Shown piece after piece: positions 35,681 through 49,200 of a stretch of DNA of 64,000 nt (within the stretch, counting starts at the first letter, position 1; every line of letters starts with the position of its first letter). The notes under the pieces were generated by a model. It was given only the letters and a program-made list of their open reading frames with translations. It was not told the DNA's origin and did no database searches. Both the position numbers and the translations under genes were made by a program. The stretch comes from Neelides folsomi (taxonomy: Eukaryota; Arthropoda; Collembola; Neelipleona; Neelidae). The DNA lies in NCBI GenBank assembly GCA_034687125.1, contig JAQGBZ010000038.1:1-64000 (forward strand), in the 5' to 3' direction.

Positions 35681-37413
35681 GAGCGGTTGGAGGATCCGTC
35701 GACTCTTCGTTCCACCAACACTCCACGCATTCACCTCGGAACGACACTGGAGAACTCGCTGTTGCTCCTCGTTAGCCTGCCTCTCATTTCCCCGGCTGAG
35801 CTCTCTCCGTTCAAGGCGGCAGGATGAAGATTTGGTCAACAAACCTGGAAATTGAATCTCTAGCCCGGAAACACCATCAGGAATCTCGACAAGAGATAAA
35901 TATTTTATAGAAGTAGGAATCGGGAAAGTGATCTTGAATTAAATCCAGTTTGCTATTCCTATCCCCAAAATAACTAATTCTCAAAGGATTTTCCAAGGAC
36001 TGTCGCGTGATCCATAACAATTTTTCCCTTTTCTCCACAACAATTTCCTACAGACGGCATCAAGACTTGTCCCTACTTATAAATTCTACTAACAGAAGAA
36101 ACTTTCCCTCACTTGGATAATATCCAGGTATGGAATACCTTCCATAGCGGTAAATACATATTTAGGAAACAAAAGTCTTGGAGGATTCCTCTGGCATTGG
36201 TGGAACTGTGGAACCTGACTTTATCATTCCCCTCCATTTGTCTTCGTGGCGAGAGAAAACGTGAGTAAAATTTTGCTTTGTTCTTGTCAAGTTTCTTTAT
36301 GGCACTTTCCATTACTTTCCAAACATGAGGGTTGATAAAATATGAGTAGACCACACATGCACATGATAGCACAATTTTATTGCGGTTATGATATTCGTGA
36401 GATGGTGGGAGAGAAATACCCGGTTCCTTATAAACTCCCTGCGAGGATAATGTTCCTACACCCTTGAAAGTTTAAGAGAAAGTTTATGTCTGGAAAGTCG
36501 GGTTTTACTTTATATTATGAAGAATGCCATTCAAATTGGCGAGGAATTGAGATTCAGTGATACATACATGAATGAATAGGAAAAACCTACGGTTGGTTCC
36601 GACTAGGCGCTTTCATTATTTAACAGACGTGAATCGTGTCTGATTAATAAAACATGCATGGCTTTGAGTATTTCTAGGAACTAATAATTAGTATATATAA
36701 AATATATATCCATAAGTTGTGTGTTGTGTATAGAGAAATCAAATTCGTTCATTCTTCATATTAATAATTCCATTCAATTTAACTTTTAAAAGCCTCGTTT
36801 ATTCAAATAACTCAAAAACTTAATAAAAATTAATTGATACGATTGTTAATGCATATGCTGTTTAATGCAAATTATACGCTGTTAAGTTGATGCATACTCA
36901 ATTTTATTCGTTTGAAATTATAAAAACATGAGATTTTTTATTACCGACCATAAAAATACTTCCCTGGTTTATGACTTTTGACTTTACATTAAAGTTTAGA
37001 ATTTTGACATATTTGGTATGTGGACCAAAACGAAGCCTTTATGTAGCAAATTAACTTCATATTGGATAATAAAGTTGACAATTAAGCCAAATGGGTTTTA
37101 AAAGCTTGGTAAAGTGATGACGTGGTGAGTAATTTGAGAAGAGGACAATGGAAATCCCTCGAGCTTTCATTGAAAGGGTCAAATTAAAGGAGTCTCTGTG
37201 GGAGATGGATGTACAACGATTGAACCTTATTTACTCTTTACAAACAAAATAAATGTAACTAAAATCATTTCTGCTTGTTTATTCACTAATAATCGGACAA
37301 AAGATTCAATAAAACTATTGTTTTATAAACTTATTAACAAGGCTTGAGTTAATGCACAATACATTAAAAGATGGTAGAATGGGTCAAATATTCCATTAAA
37401 GTAACACATTAGT

Positions 37414-37982
37414 TGAGTTTTACTTATCCCTCCGGGAATTCCGGCAAATTCCGGCAACTGCCGTAACAGCAGCCGGCAGTTGCCTACCAATGTAAAAGAT
37501 AGAAATTACGGCAACTGCATAAAGTTTAGGCAAATGCCATCACGGCAGTTGCCGCAACGGCAACTGCTTACAAATCCTACAAAATTTTTAGGCAACTGCC
37601 GCTGTTCAAATTCCGACGGCAACTGCCTAATTACGGCAATTGCCTTCGAATTTTCTCAAAATGAGCGCTAATTGTAAACTAGAGATTAGAAATTTATAAA
37701 AAAATAATAATTTAACCATAAATATTAATTTAAAATAAATATAAATTCGAAGGCAATTGCCGTAATTAAGCAGTTGCCGTCGGAATTTGACCAACGGCAG
37801 TTGCCTAAACATTTTGTAGGATTTGTAGGCAGTTGCCGTTGCGGCAACTGATGGCAATTGCCTAAGCTTTAGGCAGTTGCCGTAATTTCTATTTTTTACA
37901 TTGGTAGGAAATTGCCGTAACGGCACCCGGCAGTTTCCGTGACGGCAGCTGCCGGAATTCCTGGAGAGATAAGTAAAACTCA
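37414..37982. mobile_element. Long foldback element with GGCAACTGCC motif array
   Basis: The two halves (about 37414-37640 and 37745-37982) are reverse complements along most of their length, starting TGAGTTTTACTTATC(C/T)CTCC and separated by about 90-100 AT-rich bases. Each arm carries many copies of GGCAACTGCCG or GGCAATTGCC, itself a near palindrome. No transposase is encoded; the 63- and 99-codon frames found here are by-products of the repeat. No target-site duplication was identified. Confidence 0.85.
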
Positions 37983-40900
37983 GCCCACAACATTGTTTTG
38001 AAAGTTTGTAATCATAATTTCGTAATGGACTTGCTATAATAATTACAAAATTAATCAGGATAAGCTAGATATTCACCAATATCGGTATTATATGAGTATT
38101 AGGGTAAAGTTCAATCTACGCATTTACAAATGATAAATATTTAACATAACGATCCTCCCCCATACGCGTAAATACACGGAAAATTCTATCCAACAAATGT
38201 TCGTGAAAAAAATCAATTTGACTTTTTAGCTATCATGGAATGAAAATTGACTTTGTATCCTTTCATAATAAATAATACAGTTACATACCATACTACCTAC
38301 CTACTAATTGTAGTATACTGTTGTAGTATTATTGTAATATACTAATTGTATGTAAACCTAATCATGTGGATTCATTCAGTAAAAGATACTTTTTACGTGT
38401 TATGCTCCTGTAAAATTTTGTACTTGACCCAGAATATCGAAAAATTCGTTTCAATCAAAAAGGAAAATTTTTATTAGAAATTACAAAGATTGTTATCTGA
38501 ATATTGTAATAATGTTTAATGTCAGATATACCATATAACAATTACATTTTTAAAATATGGCATTAGTTCTTTGGTTTAGTAATTATAAATATTACTAATT
38601 ACAATACTTAAATATAAAGGTAAATATAAGTATAACACATATCTGTATTTATGTATTTAATATATAGGTAAATTAAAATATAATATGCATGCTACACTTT
38701 GGTATACATACATACGTAATATGAAAAGTGCATTGTGCATACAAGTTCGTCGCATTTACTGTTAAAGGCATATTACGAGATTAAAGTAAGGACATTGAAG
38801 AATAGCTTTGACCTCAAAACCGATCAACGGACAAGGAGTAAAATATTCGAGATCCTTGCCCTTAAAGCCAATCTTTTACTTTCTCTAGACATGAGAGCGG
38901 AGCTAAAACTGAGGAAAGAAAAAGGAAAGTGGAATTGGAGCCTATCAAGTTTCTTCTTTTGAATCAAAAAACACTCCGACCTCGACCTGTCCTATCTTCT
39001 TTATTCAACTTTTTATTCCTAGTGCAATTTACACGTCGAGGGAAATTGATCGAATGAGTTTGAATCTTAAACAAAAAGTTTTTTGACTGCTTTTTAAATT
39101 AAAAAAACTTACAAAAGAATAATATACAAAAAATAGTGTTAAAGTACTATAAATAAGCACCGGAAAAGTTTGTGAACTTTTTAGTTTCAATGTACCTTTT
39201 AACAAAGTGAAAAAACGTTCCACTCAGCAGATGTGTCAAAAATTATGAAGTGTTTATAAACCTTGTATGAAGCAAACAAAGAAGGTTTTTGACACTTAAT
39301 GCCGATTTCCCACCTTTACATTCAACGTTACCTTCAACTGAAGCTGCCAAGACTTTCCCTGTTTTCTTTGCAACAGGTGTTGCATTGAAATGTGCCAATT
39401 TCCAGGTAAATAATTTCTTCCAGTCTCATTAATATATTACCATGAAATAACTTTATTTTGAAAGTAATGAATGTTTATAATCTTTTAGTATAGCCTTTAT
39501 CTATAATATTTTACTAATAATTATTTAATGTAAAAAATGTGACAGAATATGCAGAAGGCATTAAATTATATTCAAGCCAATTCATCACAATGAACGTCTG
39601 TTTTTGTTATTTATATGTGGTACGTAACTAACTACATACGCTAGTATCATATATGATTACGTAAATACTGCACAAAACCTGCAGTATTCGTAGATTGTAG
39701 AAGGCGAATTTAAAACAAATTTTCAGGCATGAAAAACCTTAAAAAGAAAATGATAATTTTCCAATTTCATTCTTCACGTGATATAAATCAAGTGGGCAAT
39801 TAATGTCCACCGTGAAGAGAATATATTTATTCAAATATAGTGATGTTCTCCTTGAATTGTCATTTAACTAATTTGTATGCAAGTAACCCAAAGTCCTCGG
39901 CTTTTCATTGAAAATGTGGCGAAATGAAAAGTTGTCATTAATTATGTGTCAGGAGTTAAAGATTCATATGACAAGGAAATGTGCTGAATTCAAACTAATT
40001 AAAGGAACTTATTACATTTTATGTTAAACACGAAAAAGAAGAGTAATATGGAAGAATATTCATAGAAAGATTAATAATAAAAATTTCTAGTTTTAAACCC
40101 CATTTTCAGATTTCTGCTTTTGACTCTCATGGGTATTATGTATTCCTATAAAAGGTATGCCTTACTAATGATAATGCTATCTTTTTTAAAATATGTATTT
40201 CGTATTCTCATATAAATTAATGGAGAAATAAAGAAGTGGGGACAATTTGTTGAATTGTTGGATATCGATCTACAAGTACAGACAGAATATTCAAAATGCA
40301 AATAATACAGTTAATTATTATGGTGAAGTGCATATAGGAATATCATCATACCAAGTATAGAAATAGAGATTATTACTTTAAGGAACAATTTAGATTTTAG
40401 AGATGGAATAGAAAATTTTATAACTCTTCCTTCCTAACTTGAATTCTCTAAGGCATTTCGCGTTGGCATCCGCTTAATTCAATTTCTTTCTTCCTTCACA
40501 TTTTAAAAGCCAATTTTTTTAATGGAAAAATCCTTCCTTTATTAAACTCAAAGATTAATGTTGACTTTATATTTTTTATAACATTATATGACTATTATAG
40601 AGTAATTTGTCATTTGCTAAATAAACCATGTCATTTCCCCACGCATCATTATCTATCTTAATTCAACATCGTAAATTCATAAATGGCTTTTCATTTTCGC
40701 CAAAACAAATATTTTCGAAATGTTGAAACAGCCAAATTGCTAATTTATATACATTAGGACTTGGATTTCGCAAGAGTGTTTGGACTGATGAGGAAGTTCC
40801 TGTGTAGCACTTCATGAAAGTCGGTTCGATCACATCACTCAACCCCAATTTGATAAATGAGGACTTCCCCTTCTCACCAACAACTCCCGAGAAGGTTGAA

Positions 40901-43900
40901 GGAGACAAATTGGAAATCAATGTCAATTCTCATTCTCCATTGGCCCAGAACCTTCATAAAAACTCCCTGCATTAGTTGGGAAGAGATGAAGCCATGTCAA
41001 AATAAACCACTTGATTCCTATTTAATGGAATAAGATACCCTTTTTAGATCCCCTCGCCCAGATATTCCCTGATTGATGGACATGAATGAACAAGTCTTCA
41101 AAATCCGCAAGTGTTGACAGGCAATTGGAGAAGCAACTCAACTTGCTATAAATCCCCTTTGAAAAATATTGCTGAACTTTGATGGTTTCATCAATTAAAT
41201 TATCAAAGGGTTTCCTCTCTTGTCAAATATTGTAATGTTGGCTTTCATATCAGGTGCCATACTTCCGGTCACTTTGAACTTTGAGCCAAAGAGCCAATAA
41301 AGGAAATTGGCTCACAAATTTTCACCATTTCCTCATATTTGGTCTGTCAGGTCTTTGCATAAAATTCGCGAATCTATTCTATACATGCATAAATAGTATC
41401 AGTGGGAGTAGCAAAGTTTTCCTAATAAAGCACCAAGAGTTAATTGGTCGTATAATTTAATATCGAAATTCTAAGCATCAAAAGTTCACTTCAAAATTAA
41501 TGCTATTAGATTAGATTACTTTCAGACTCCATAATTTAAAATAAAAGATTTTTGCATAAAAGGTCAGGGAATTTCTTTCATAATTTATCCATTTAAGTTT
41601 TTATGACCTTTAAAAAGCAAATGTTTATACAAAGCATTTGATTAATAACGAAAACCCATAAAAAGAAATAGTTCAAAGTCTGATCTTTTAATATTTAAAT
41701 GAACTCTTTATGATCTTTATTTACATGAGACTAATTGGCAAATTGGGTCACTTAATTTGACATCTACAATAAATAGACAACTGTATCTTCCAGACTTCAT
41801 AAATTATGTAAATATTTGAGTTTTTGTGTCAAAGGCCAGAATCCTTTGAGACTGATTTAGACTATTAAAAGTTTTACCCAAAGTCAATATTGAGAATCCA
41901 AAGTAAGCGTCCGTGAGGTTCCAGCATTTAAGTGTATAAGAATATGTCATGAAGGTTCAGGGAAGTGAAGCAGTGATATCCATTTTCTCTTCCTGTGTTA
42001 TTCCAGCTGGTAAATGGGAGTTTACATCTTTCTCTAATCTTGACAAGTTGCTTTGTAGTGAAGGGAGTTGGTTCCAAAAATTGTTGGATTCTAAAAACAA
42101 GGATCGAAGACATCTTCCCCTCACTCCTCTTTTATCTCTTGTTTGAGTAGAGAAAGTGAGCAGAGAAACTTATTTTCTTTCTTTTCATTCCCAACTCAAT
42201 TGAATTAGGTGGATACGGGTAGTGGGCGGATGGTGAAGGTGCTTCCCACACATGTCGACAGACCCTCAAAGGCAAATGTTATTCCCATATATATTCTTTA
42301 GTAAATATATTCTGAGCATCTGGGAACGAAATGGCTCCCGGGGTTCTAAATATTCTGAGAGGTAGTTGAAGGAAAGACTTGTAGTTGAAGACTTGATAGT
42401 AGTCCCAGGTCAAAATAGTCATTCTCTTTCTTCATTCACCTTACTGCGGGCGGAATGAGGGAGTAGTCGACAGAACGTAGGAAATGGTTCGAAACGCCAC
42501 GTTTCCTGTCGTATATTCTCCTCTCTTGAACTCGCTTTCCCGGCTGGTCCCTTGGTTCACTTTACCAGTGGGAAAAAATCGATTCGTTCAACTTGGGGTT
42601 GGAGGAGATGAGAGCTGAAGGATGTGAGAGGCTCACGATTTCTCCTTTTACCTCTCCTTTCATTTAAATTAAGCTTCTTAAGATTCCATTCAAAGAAGAC
42701 GGTTGGGAAAAACAAGTTCAATTCTAAAGTTTATTCTTTAATTACTATATTATTTCCGACAAAGGCTTTCGCTAACTTTTTTTTTACTTTCTCTCAATGC
42801 TGAGCCTCAAATTCCACAAGGCAATTAATTGACTTTGATGACTTTTATCATCTCATTTAATTTCCAAAACTTGGAAGGAATTTTTGCATAATTTACTCAA
42901 ATTTTAAACCTCTGTGAAATAAATTCTAACCTACGATAATATTATTTTAGTACAACTTCCCGCATTCACATTAAGTGGGGACTGTATGTAATAGCTAATG
43001 AGATTACTAACCTCGATTCATTTCATCAAATATTATGTAACAAGGAAGTATGAATTTGCAAAATAATAAAATTAATGTAACAATGTGGGGACCTATTTGG
43101 GAAATTCCTTAGCCTATTTTACAAAGTTGAAATTCAAATTTTAAAATTTTAATTTAATTTTGATAGTCCCAAAGCAAATTCTAAGTACGCACTTATGTTA
43201 CATCTATATAAGTATCTGTATTTAAGTAGTAACATCAATGCAGATACAGGCACATGGTATGAGCCGACTTTTTCTTGAATATCTGAAATATTATAAAGTA
43301 TAACTACCAATATACAATTTTTAAAATATTTATCTTTTCTATACAAAACTCATATAACTTATATACATTAGTTATAAGATGTTTATAAATAAAGTATGTT
43401 ATATTGTAGGTATATACAGAGAGATTTAAAATTGGCAATTATTATAGATATACATAAAACTTATAAAAGTGTGTACAGAGTGGTTCCATACAAGTTTAAG
43501 TTTGTGTAATGAATCTTGAACTTCCTTTCAATTTCCCAACCTTTCTAAAGAATTCTATGTTCAGAATTCTGTCTAGTGCTGGAAGGAGCAAAATGTATTT
43601 ACAAAGCAACGATGTTTTCACCGAGAGACCTCCTTGAAAGAAATGAAAAGAGAACGAATCCTGAAAAAACCTCGCCTTGATAAATCTGATACTGTCGCTT
43701 GCTATCTCTTAAACATCTTTATAGACGACTGCTCCTCAACGATGTCATTTATTCTCCTTACTTCGGTCCAGGATTTTTAGTCTTTTCATTGTCAGGAAGC
43801 CCCGTGACTTTCCCTACTTAACTCTTCCTCTCGCTTCTCCTCCAGATTGAACATTTTAACTCTTGTCAAATTGCATACTTTTACTTTATAATCTCCATCT

Positions 43901-46298
43901 TCCCAAAGTTTCCTTATAAAGCATGCGTAAAATTACCATCTATAAATTTTACTTATGTTTTAATATAAATACATTCTCTGGTTCAACACGTTATACCTTC
44001 GTATTAACATAATTGAGTTCGATATATCTTCCTTACACATAAATACTTCAAATAGTGTAGTATAGTATGAGAATACAGTAGTCACATAAGGTGTACTTTA
44101 GACCTGGAGTTGTTGGTTCCCAGGTTCACGAGTTTCACGGCGACCGATCTCAACGCTAAAAGGAAATTAGATTTAAGTCGAAAGAGACTAAGCATGAAAG
44201 ATTCATTGAGAAACACTTCATTCTTCATTTTCCCCTTTAATTCAATCGATCGAATATTAAATAGTTTCGTTACTGACGTGGATCTTTCGATCAATATTAA
44301 ACTTTGTTTCAAATAGCTTCGTACATAACATAAGTACCTGTATATATTGATTTAATAATATATTTTGAAATAAAATGGAAAGATTGATGTCCAAACTAAA
44401 TATTGGTAGTTTTCTATATTAATGATGATAATGTACTCTACCTATAATAAATAAGTACAATATACAATAAATATTTATTCATTTTTAGACGACTTTCAAT
44501 TTCAACCCTCCCCTTTTTCCTTGGCTTATGTGGATAAATAAGATTATCCTCAATGTTTAACAAACACTTTCACCACTTCAATGTTGGGAAGAATGTGTAA
44601 AAAAGTTAAGCCCAAATTGTATTCGGGCTCTAAATTCTTGAAATTTCTGATCAATCAAAGAGGATAAGAAGTTTATAGGTTTAAGATATACTGATACCTA
44701 TACAGCACTCTTCATAAAATATTAATTATCTACCTATACAAGAATTAACTACATAGGTAGTTGGGTTAGAGTTAGGTTGCTACTACTTCTACTCAAACTT
44801 ATTCATTGCTGAAATTGTATCATCAAACTTTTAAAACTTTCAACATTTTCACTCTGAATGGTTTTCACCAAATATGCACTTAAATAGGTATCAATATTGC
44901 ATTATACATAGTAGTATACAAATATACTCTCGAGTATATAGGATAGTAAAGCTTTATTACTACTTACCTACTTTACATTTAGCTTTTGCATATTTGCATA
45001 TAAAATATCTGTATAAGAATATAAGATTGATAAAATAAAATCATTTTTTATATACTCACTACGAACATAAAGAAATATTTATAGAGATCTTTGTAGAGCC
45101 ATGGACCATTTATTTTATATTTATCCCTAATAATTTCATATAACAGTTTCACAATTTATGTTTTATAAATGAATATACTTTTATTGTATGCTTCTTTACA
45201 TTAAAATATAAATATATCTGTAGTATTACTTATTCTGATACATGCACTTGTATTTCTAAAATAAATACTTTAGCTTATGTAGCTTATAAACTTGTAGAAA
45301 TATGTATTTATGACAGGAGACTCAGGAGAGCATTTCCAAATTCTATTCATATTCCAAAACTCGGAGAGGAATTAATATGTGAATGCCATCATTCAAAATA
45401 AGAGATTAAATTAGAACTCTTGAAGAGAAAGCAATTTTGAAGCCAAAATCGATTAACCTCTTTCTTTAATCGGTGAACTTTAAATTGAACCCTATGTTAA
45501 ATTCTAAGCTTTACGTTTAAATCATAATTTAAATAGTACAATCAAACATTCTTCACTATCTAATTAAAAATTAACATTGGATGTTCCCATATTCTAAATA
45601 CTAAACAAAATGAATTTATTGTCGCACATCACAAACTACAACTGATGTTCCACTAATATAAACTAACTTTTTTGAATTCAATAAAATTAACTATCAGAAA
45701 TTATCTTAATTAAAGTTAAACAACTAAATGGACAATTTTATTTCATTACCTTCACACACGATTTACAAAAAGTTGTTCATGTCAATAATAAGATAACTAA
45801 ATTACATGTACTTTAGGTATGTGTAAACATTTACTTAAGGTTTATAAGTAAGCTATCATGAAATTTATTCGACATTACAAATGAAATTATACATGAATAA
45901 TATATTGTTTCATGGCATTATTCAGTCTATTGCTGTAAAGATAGCAAATAGTCATAAAAGTTAAACGTCTTTTATATAAAATTTCACACAATGATATAAT
46001 ATCTAAAACTATTCTTTAATGCAATGGCATATATTTATTATTTATCTAAATGTAGTATTTATACATTTATTCTGAGTGAGTATAAAGGACTTTTAAACAT
46101 AAAATGCAATAATAGCTTGAGCAATAAGACGAAGAAAGGAGGAAGCATTTAAAGAGATGCAATAAATAGCACTGATGGTTCCTATGAAATTCCAAGGTTC
46201 TATGAAATTCTCCCAAATGAGCCCATTGGGAAGTTAATCCGAATGTAGAGAGAGGAAAGCGACGTCAGAGAAAAACCCTTTGTATATTTGTTTTGTAG
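37983..46298. other. Gene-poor stretch between the foldback element and the PRRT-like gene
   Basis: Mostly AT-rich. GC-richer patches occur at about 40660-41350, 41900-42700, 43540-43880 and 44100-44320, with frames of up to 87 codons on one or both strands but no recognised domain and no convincing splice pairs. One or more of these could be upstream exons or UTR of the PRRT-like gene, which must begin somewhere to the left of 46299. At about 43474, TACAGAGTGGTTCCAT resembles the end of the element at 53085. Confidence 0.35.
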
Positions 46299-49200
46299 GG
46301 AACGAAAGCTCGGAAGAGCGGCTTGGATCATCCGAAGATCACCTGGCGAGCAATTGCACAGAGGAGGTTGACCTCGACAATCGGCTGAACCACCATGTTT
46401 CCTACTCGCCCAATCTCACCTCGATTGAGTCGACCCTCCGTTGGGGTTTCCATCTTCATGCTTATGGCTTCGGCTGCCTCTTCTTCTTCCTCGCCTTCTA
46501 CGCCTTCTTCTCCATCCTGAACCTTCGGTGAGGCCATTAGGAGAAAAAAGGATCCGAATCTGAAATCAAAATCTTATTTCCGCTTTATTAACTTGTCAGC
46601 CCGGGTTTTCCCCTTGGCATCACTCCAGGCCGTTGAAAACAAATTTTGAGCCCTCATTTCATTCGAGCCATAACCCATCACTTTGACTCCCCTCACCGTC
46701 ACACGTTTATTGGTGTGAGAAAAGGCTCCCTGTTTATTGCAAATGGTTAACATAAAGACCCACGGCAGAAGTTTATCGACTATAAAGGAGTATTAAACCC
46801 CATTGCTTCTATGAGAAAAACCACAAGCCCAAGTCCCATATTCAACAACAACGGCTGGAATAAAGATTTCAAAGATCTTCTTTTCCCTCCGATAAACTCT
46901 TCTATATGTATCAATTGATTTTTCCTTTTATGCTCTCAATTTATAATTTCCCTTTCTATATTCTTTCAACAACTTTTGATTCAAAAAATGAATTCTCATC
47001 CAAAAATGAAAAAAATTATTTAAACAAAAAGTTATCGATAAAAAATAAGAAAAAGCGGGTGTTTTATGTTGCTTTCCTGTTAAGTACGATGTACGATATG
47101 AGTCAGATATCTCCAATATTTGTACTTGCATAAATAAACGGATATTGAATGGATATGAAAATTAGTATAATAAATATATTATTAATTAACTATTTAACGA
47201 GTAAAACGTTTTTTATATTTAAAGGTCACAATTGTCGTCTCGCCCATACATGTCGACAATTAATAGTTTTCTGTGTCTGTTGGGTGTTTCGAGAGCAGCT
47301 GGGCTTTTCATTGACCCATACAACCTTAGAAAGGTAAATGTTCCTAACTTTATTATTGAGTTGTTTGATAGAGATAGAATATACTAACAATGTTATATGT
47401 GCATAAAATGCTATAATAAAGGGTATATATTTTTTAACCACCTGAGAAAAATGTTTTTGTCCACCAAATGGATATGCCACCTGATAAATTAGAATTGGCC
47501 ACCTCATAAATTTCCGTATTATATGCCACCTGAACATTTACACCCAAAATAAAAAACTATATTATACAACAATTGTTTTACAACATTTGTAATATTTAAT
47601 TAAAGTAAGTAATGTAATATATTTTAATATTTGTTACAAATAAAACTAAAAAACATGAACATGAACATTTAGAATTTTCCCATGATCCTCTGATGTTTAC
47701 TTCCCAAATTTGACTATGAGATTTTTTAAAGGTATCAAACGATCTCCAATTCAATGTTTCGTGCTTGGATAAATATTTGTCAATGTCAGAATCTTTAACT
47801 TTTTTACCATTTGAAGGTGTTATAAAAATATGTTTTTATCTCTCATCAACACATCATCTTTACTTCGAACCCAATTGTAAGATTTTGTTAAAAGTGACAT
47901 TTGCAGTGTAGGCGAAACACCTGTTTATGAACAACCTTTTACAAGACCATTCTTTGGCAATGCTCTTAAAATATAGTTTCGAGAATAGCTCTTTAAGAAT
48001 AAGTCTCAGGTGGCTTATTCACTTAAATTTATAATTTTTATGGTGGCAAATAATAATTTTTAAGGTGCCTAATTGTATGGTGGCTGCTTTTAATTTTTTT
48101 GAGATACGGTGGCTTTCTTAATTGTTCAGGTGGCTAGTTAAATGGTATCCTATGATAAATAGGCAATATAATTGGATAGAGCGAAACTTTATTTGGTTCT
48201 ACTATTTTGTTTAAGGCGTTACCAACTTTGATGGGGACGCTTCTCTGGGATTTGGGATTCCCATGTCTCATTTCGTCGTTCAGTCTCATCCAAATAGCAT
48301 TCCTTCAATTGACACAGGTAACTTCGCTTTTACGCTCCCTTTACGATCTTTCCATCTTCAAATGATGAATTACACCAGCACACAACAACTTTAGTGCAAG
48401 TCAAGTGCAAGTTTATTTAGACAATAAAAGAATTCAAAGTTAAATCACATTATTTATAATAAATCACAAATATGATAAATGTTCCAAAATACGGACTTTT
48501 AGTTTTTATAATAAAATCAATATTTCACTATTAAAGTTTTTTATTAATTTTGCAAAAACTGAAATATAGAATTTTAATTTTATAAAATTCTTATTCAGAT
48601 TTGGTAAATATATAAATACGACATCATATATTTGATTTTAATAATAAAAATATCAAATATCTCAATGTGCGAAAAGGACAAAACTTTTTGGTGTTTAGGC
48701 AATTGCTTAAAAGCTTCAAGCTTCAAAAATCAATAAATAGGTATCATATGTAATATTAGCCTTAAATTAAATATGTATGTAGAAATATATAATAAATATT
48801 TTCATCTATCAAATATTTATGTGTATTCTTCCATTTTTCTATTCTCTTATCTGTCTATCAAATGCCAAAACAAATGGTGTAAATGTTAAATGGATCCTGA
48901 GAACAAACAAGAAGCGAAAACTTTCCTCTTCAATTTCAATGTGCAGAATGAGTCTTATTTTTGTAAAAGCGTGTCATTATGTGTGTTTTATTATTTGTGT
49001 TCGTCATAGTCCGTTCCACAGCACAAGCTATGCCAATTGTCACCTGACTCAACATCCATCTTCGTTGTTTCTCAATGGAACGATGCGAAAACTTACTCGG
49101 TATTTTCATTTAAATTTTCTGTCATTTAGAAATTTTCTGTCTCTGCTTTTACTCTTACTTTCATAATACCTCCATAAGTACTTGTAAAAATGCATGAAAG

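Noticed and set aside
37480-37926. Frames of 63 and 99 codons within the GGCAACTGCC element
   Set aside because: They are mirror products of the inverted-repeat array, giving repetitive Cys/Asn/Arg words with no domain.
43474-43500. Solo mariner-like end TACAGAGTGGTTCCAT
   Set aside because: No matching inverted end or target duplication was found nearby, so no element can be bounded.
44082-44316. Overlapping frames of 68-76 codons on both strands
   Set aside because: The two frames mirror each other. No splice sites or family resemblance support either one, though it remains a possible upstream PRRT exon.
48819-49166. 115-codon plus-strand frame in a PRRT-like intron
   Set aside because: It lies in the 48318-49955 intron, has background composition and resembles no protein. 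The neighbouring exons join in phase without it.
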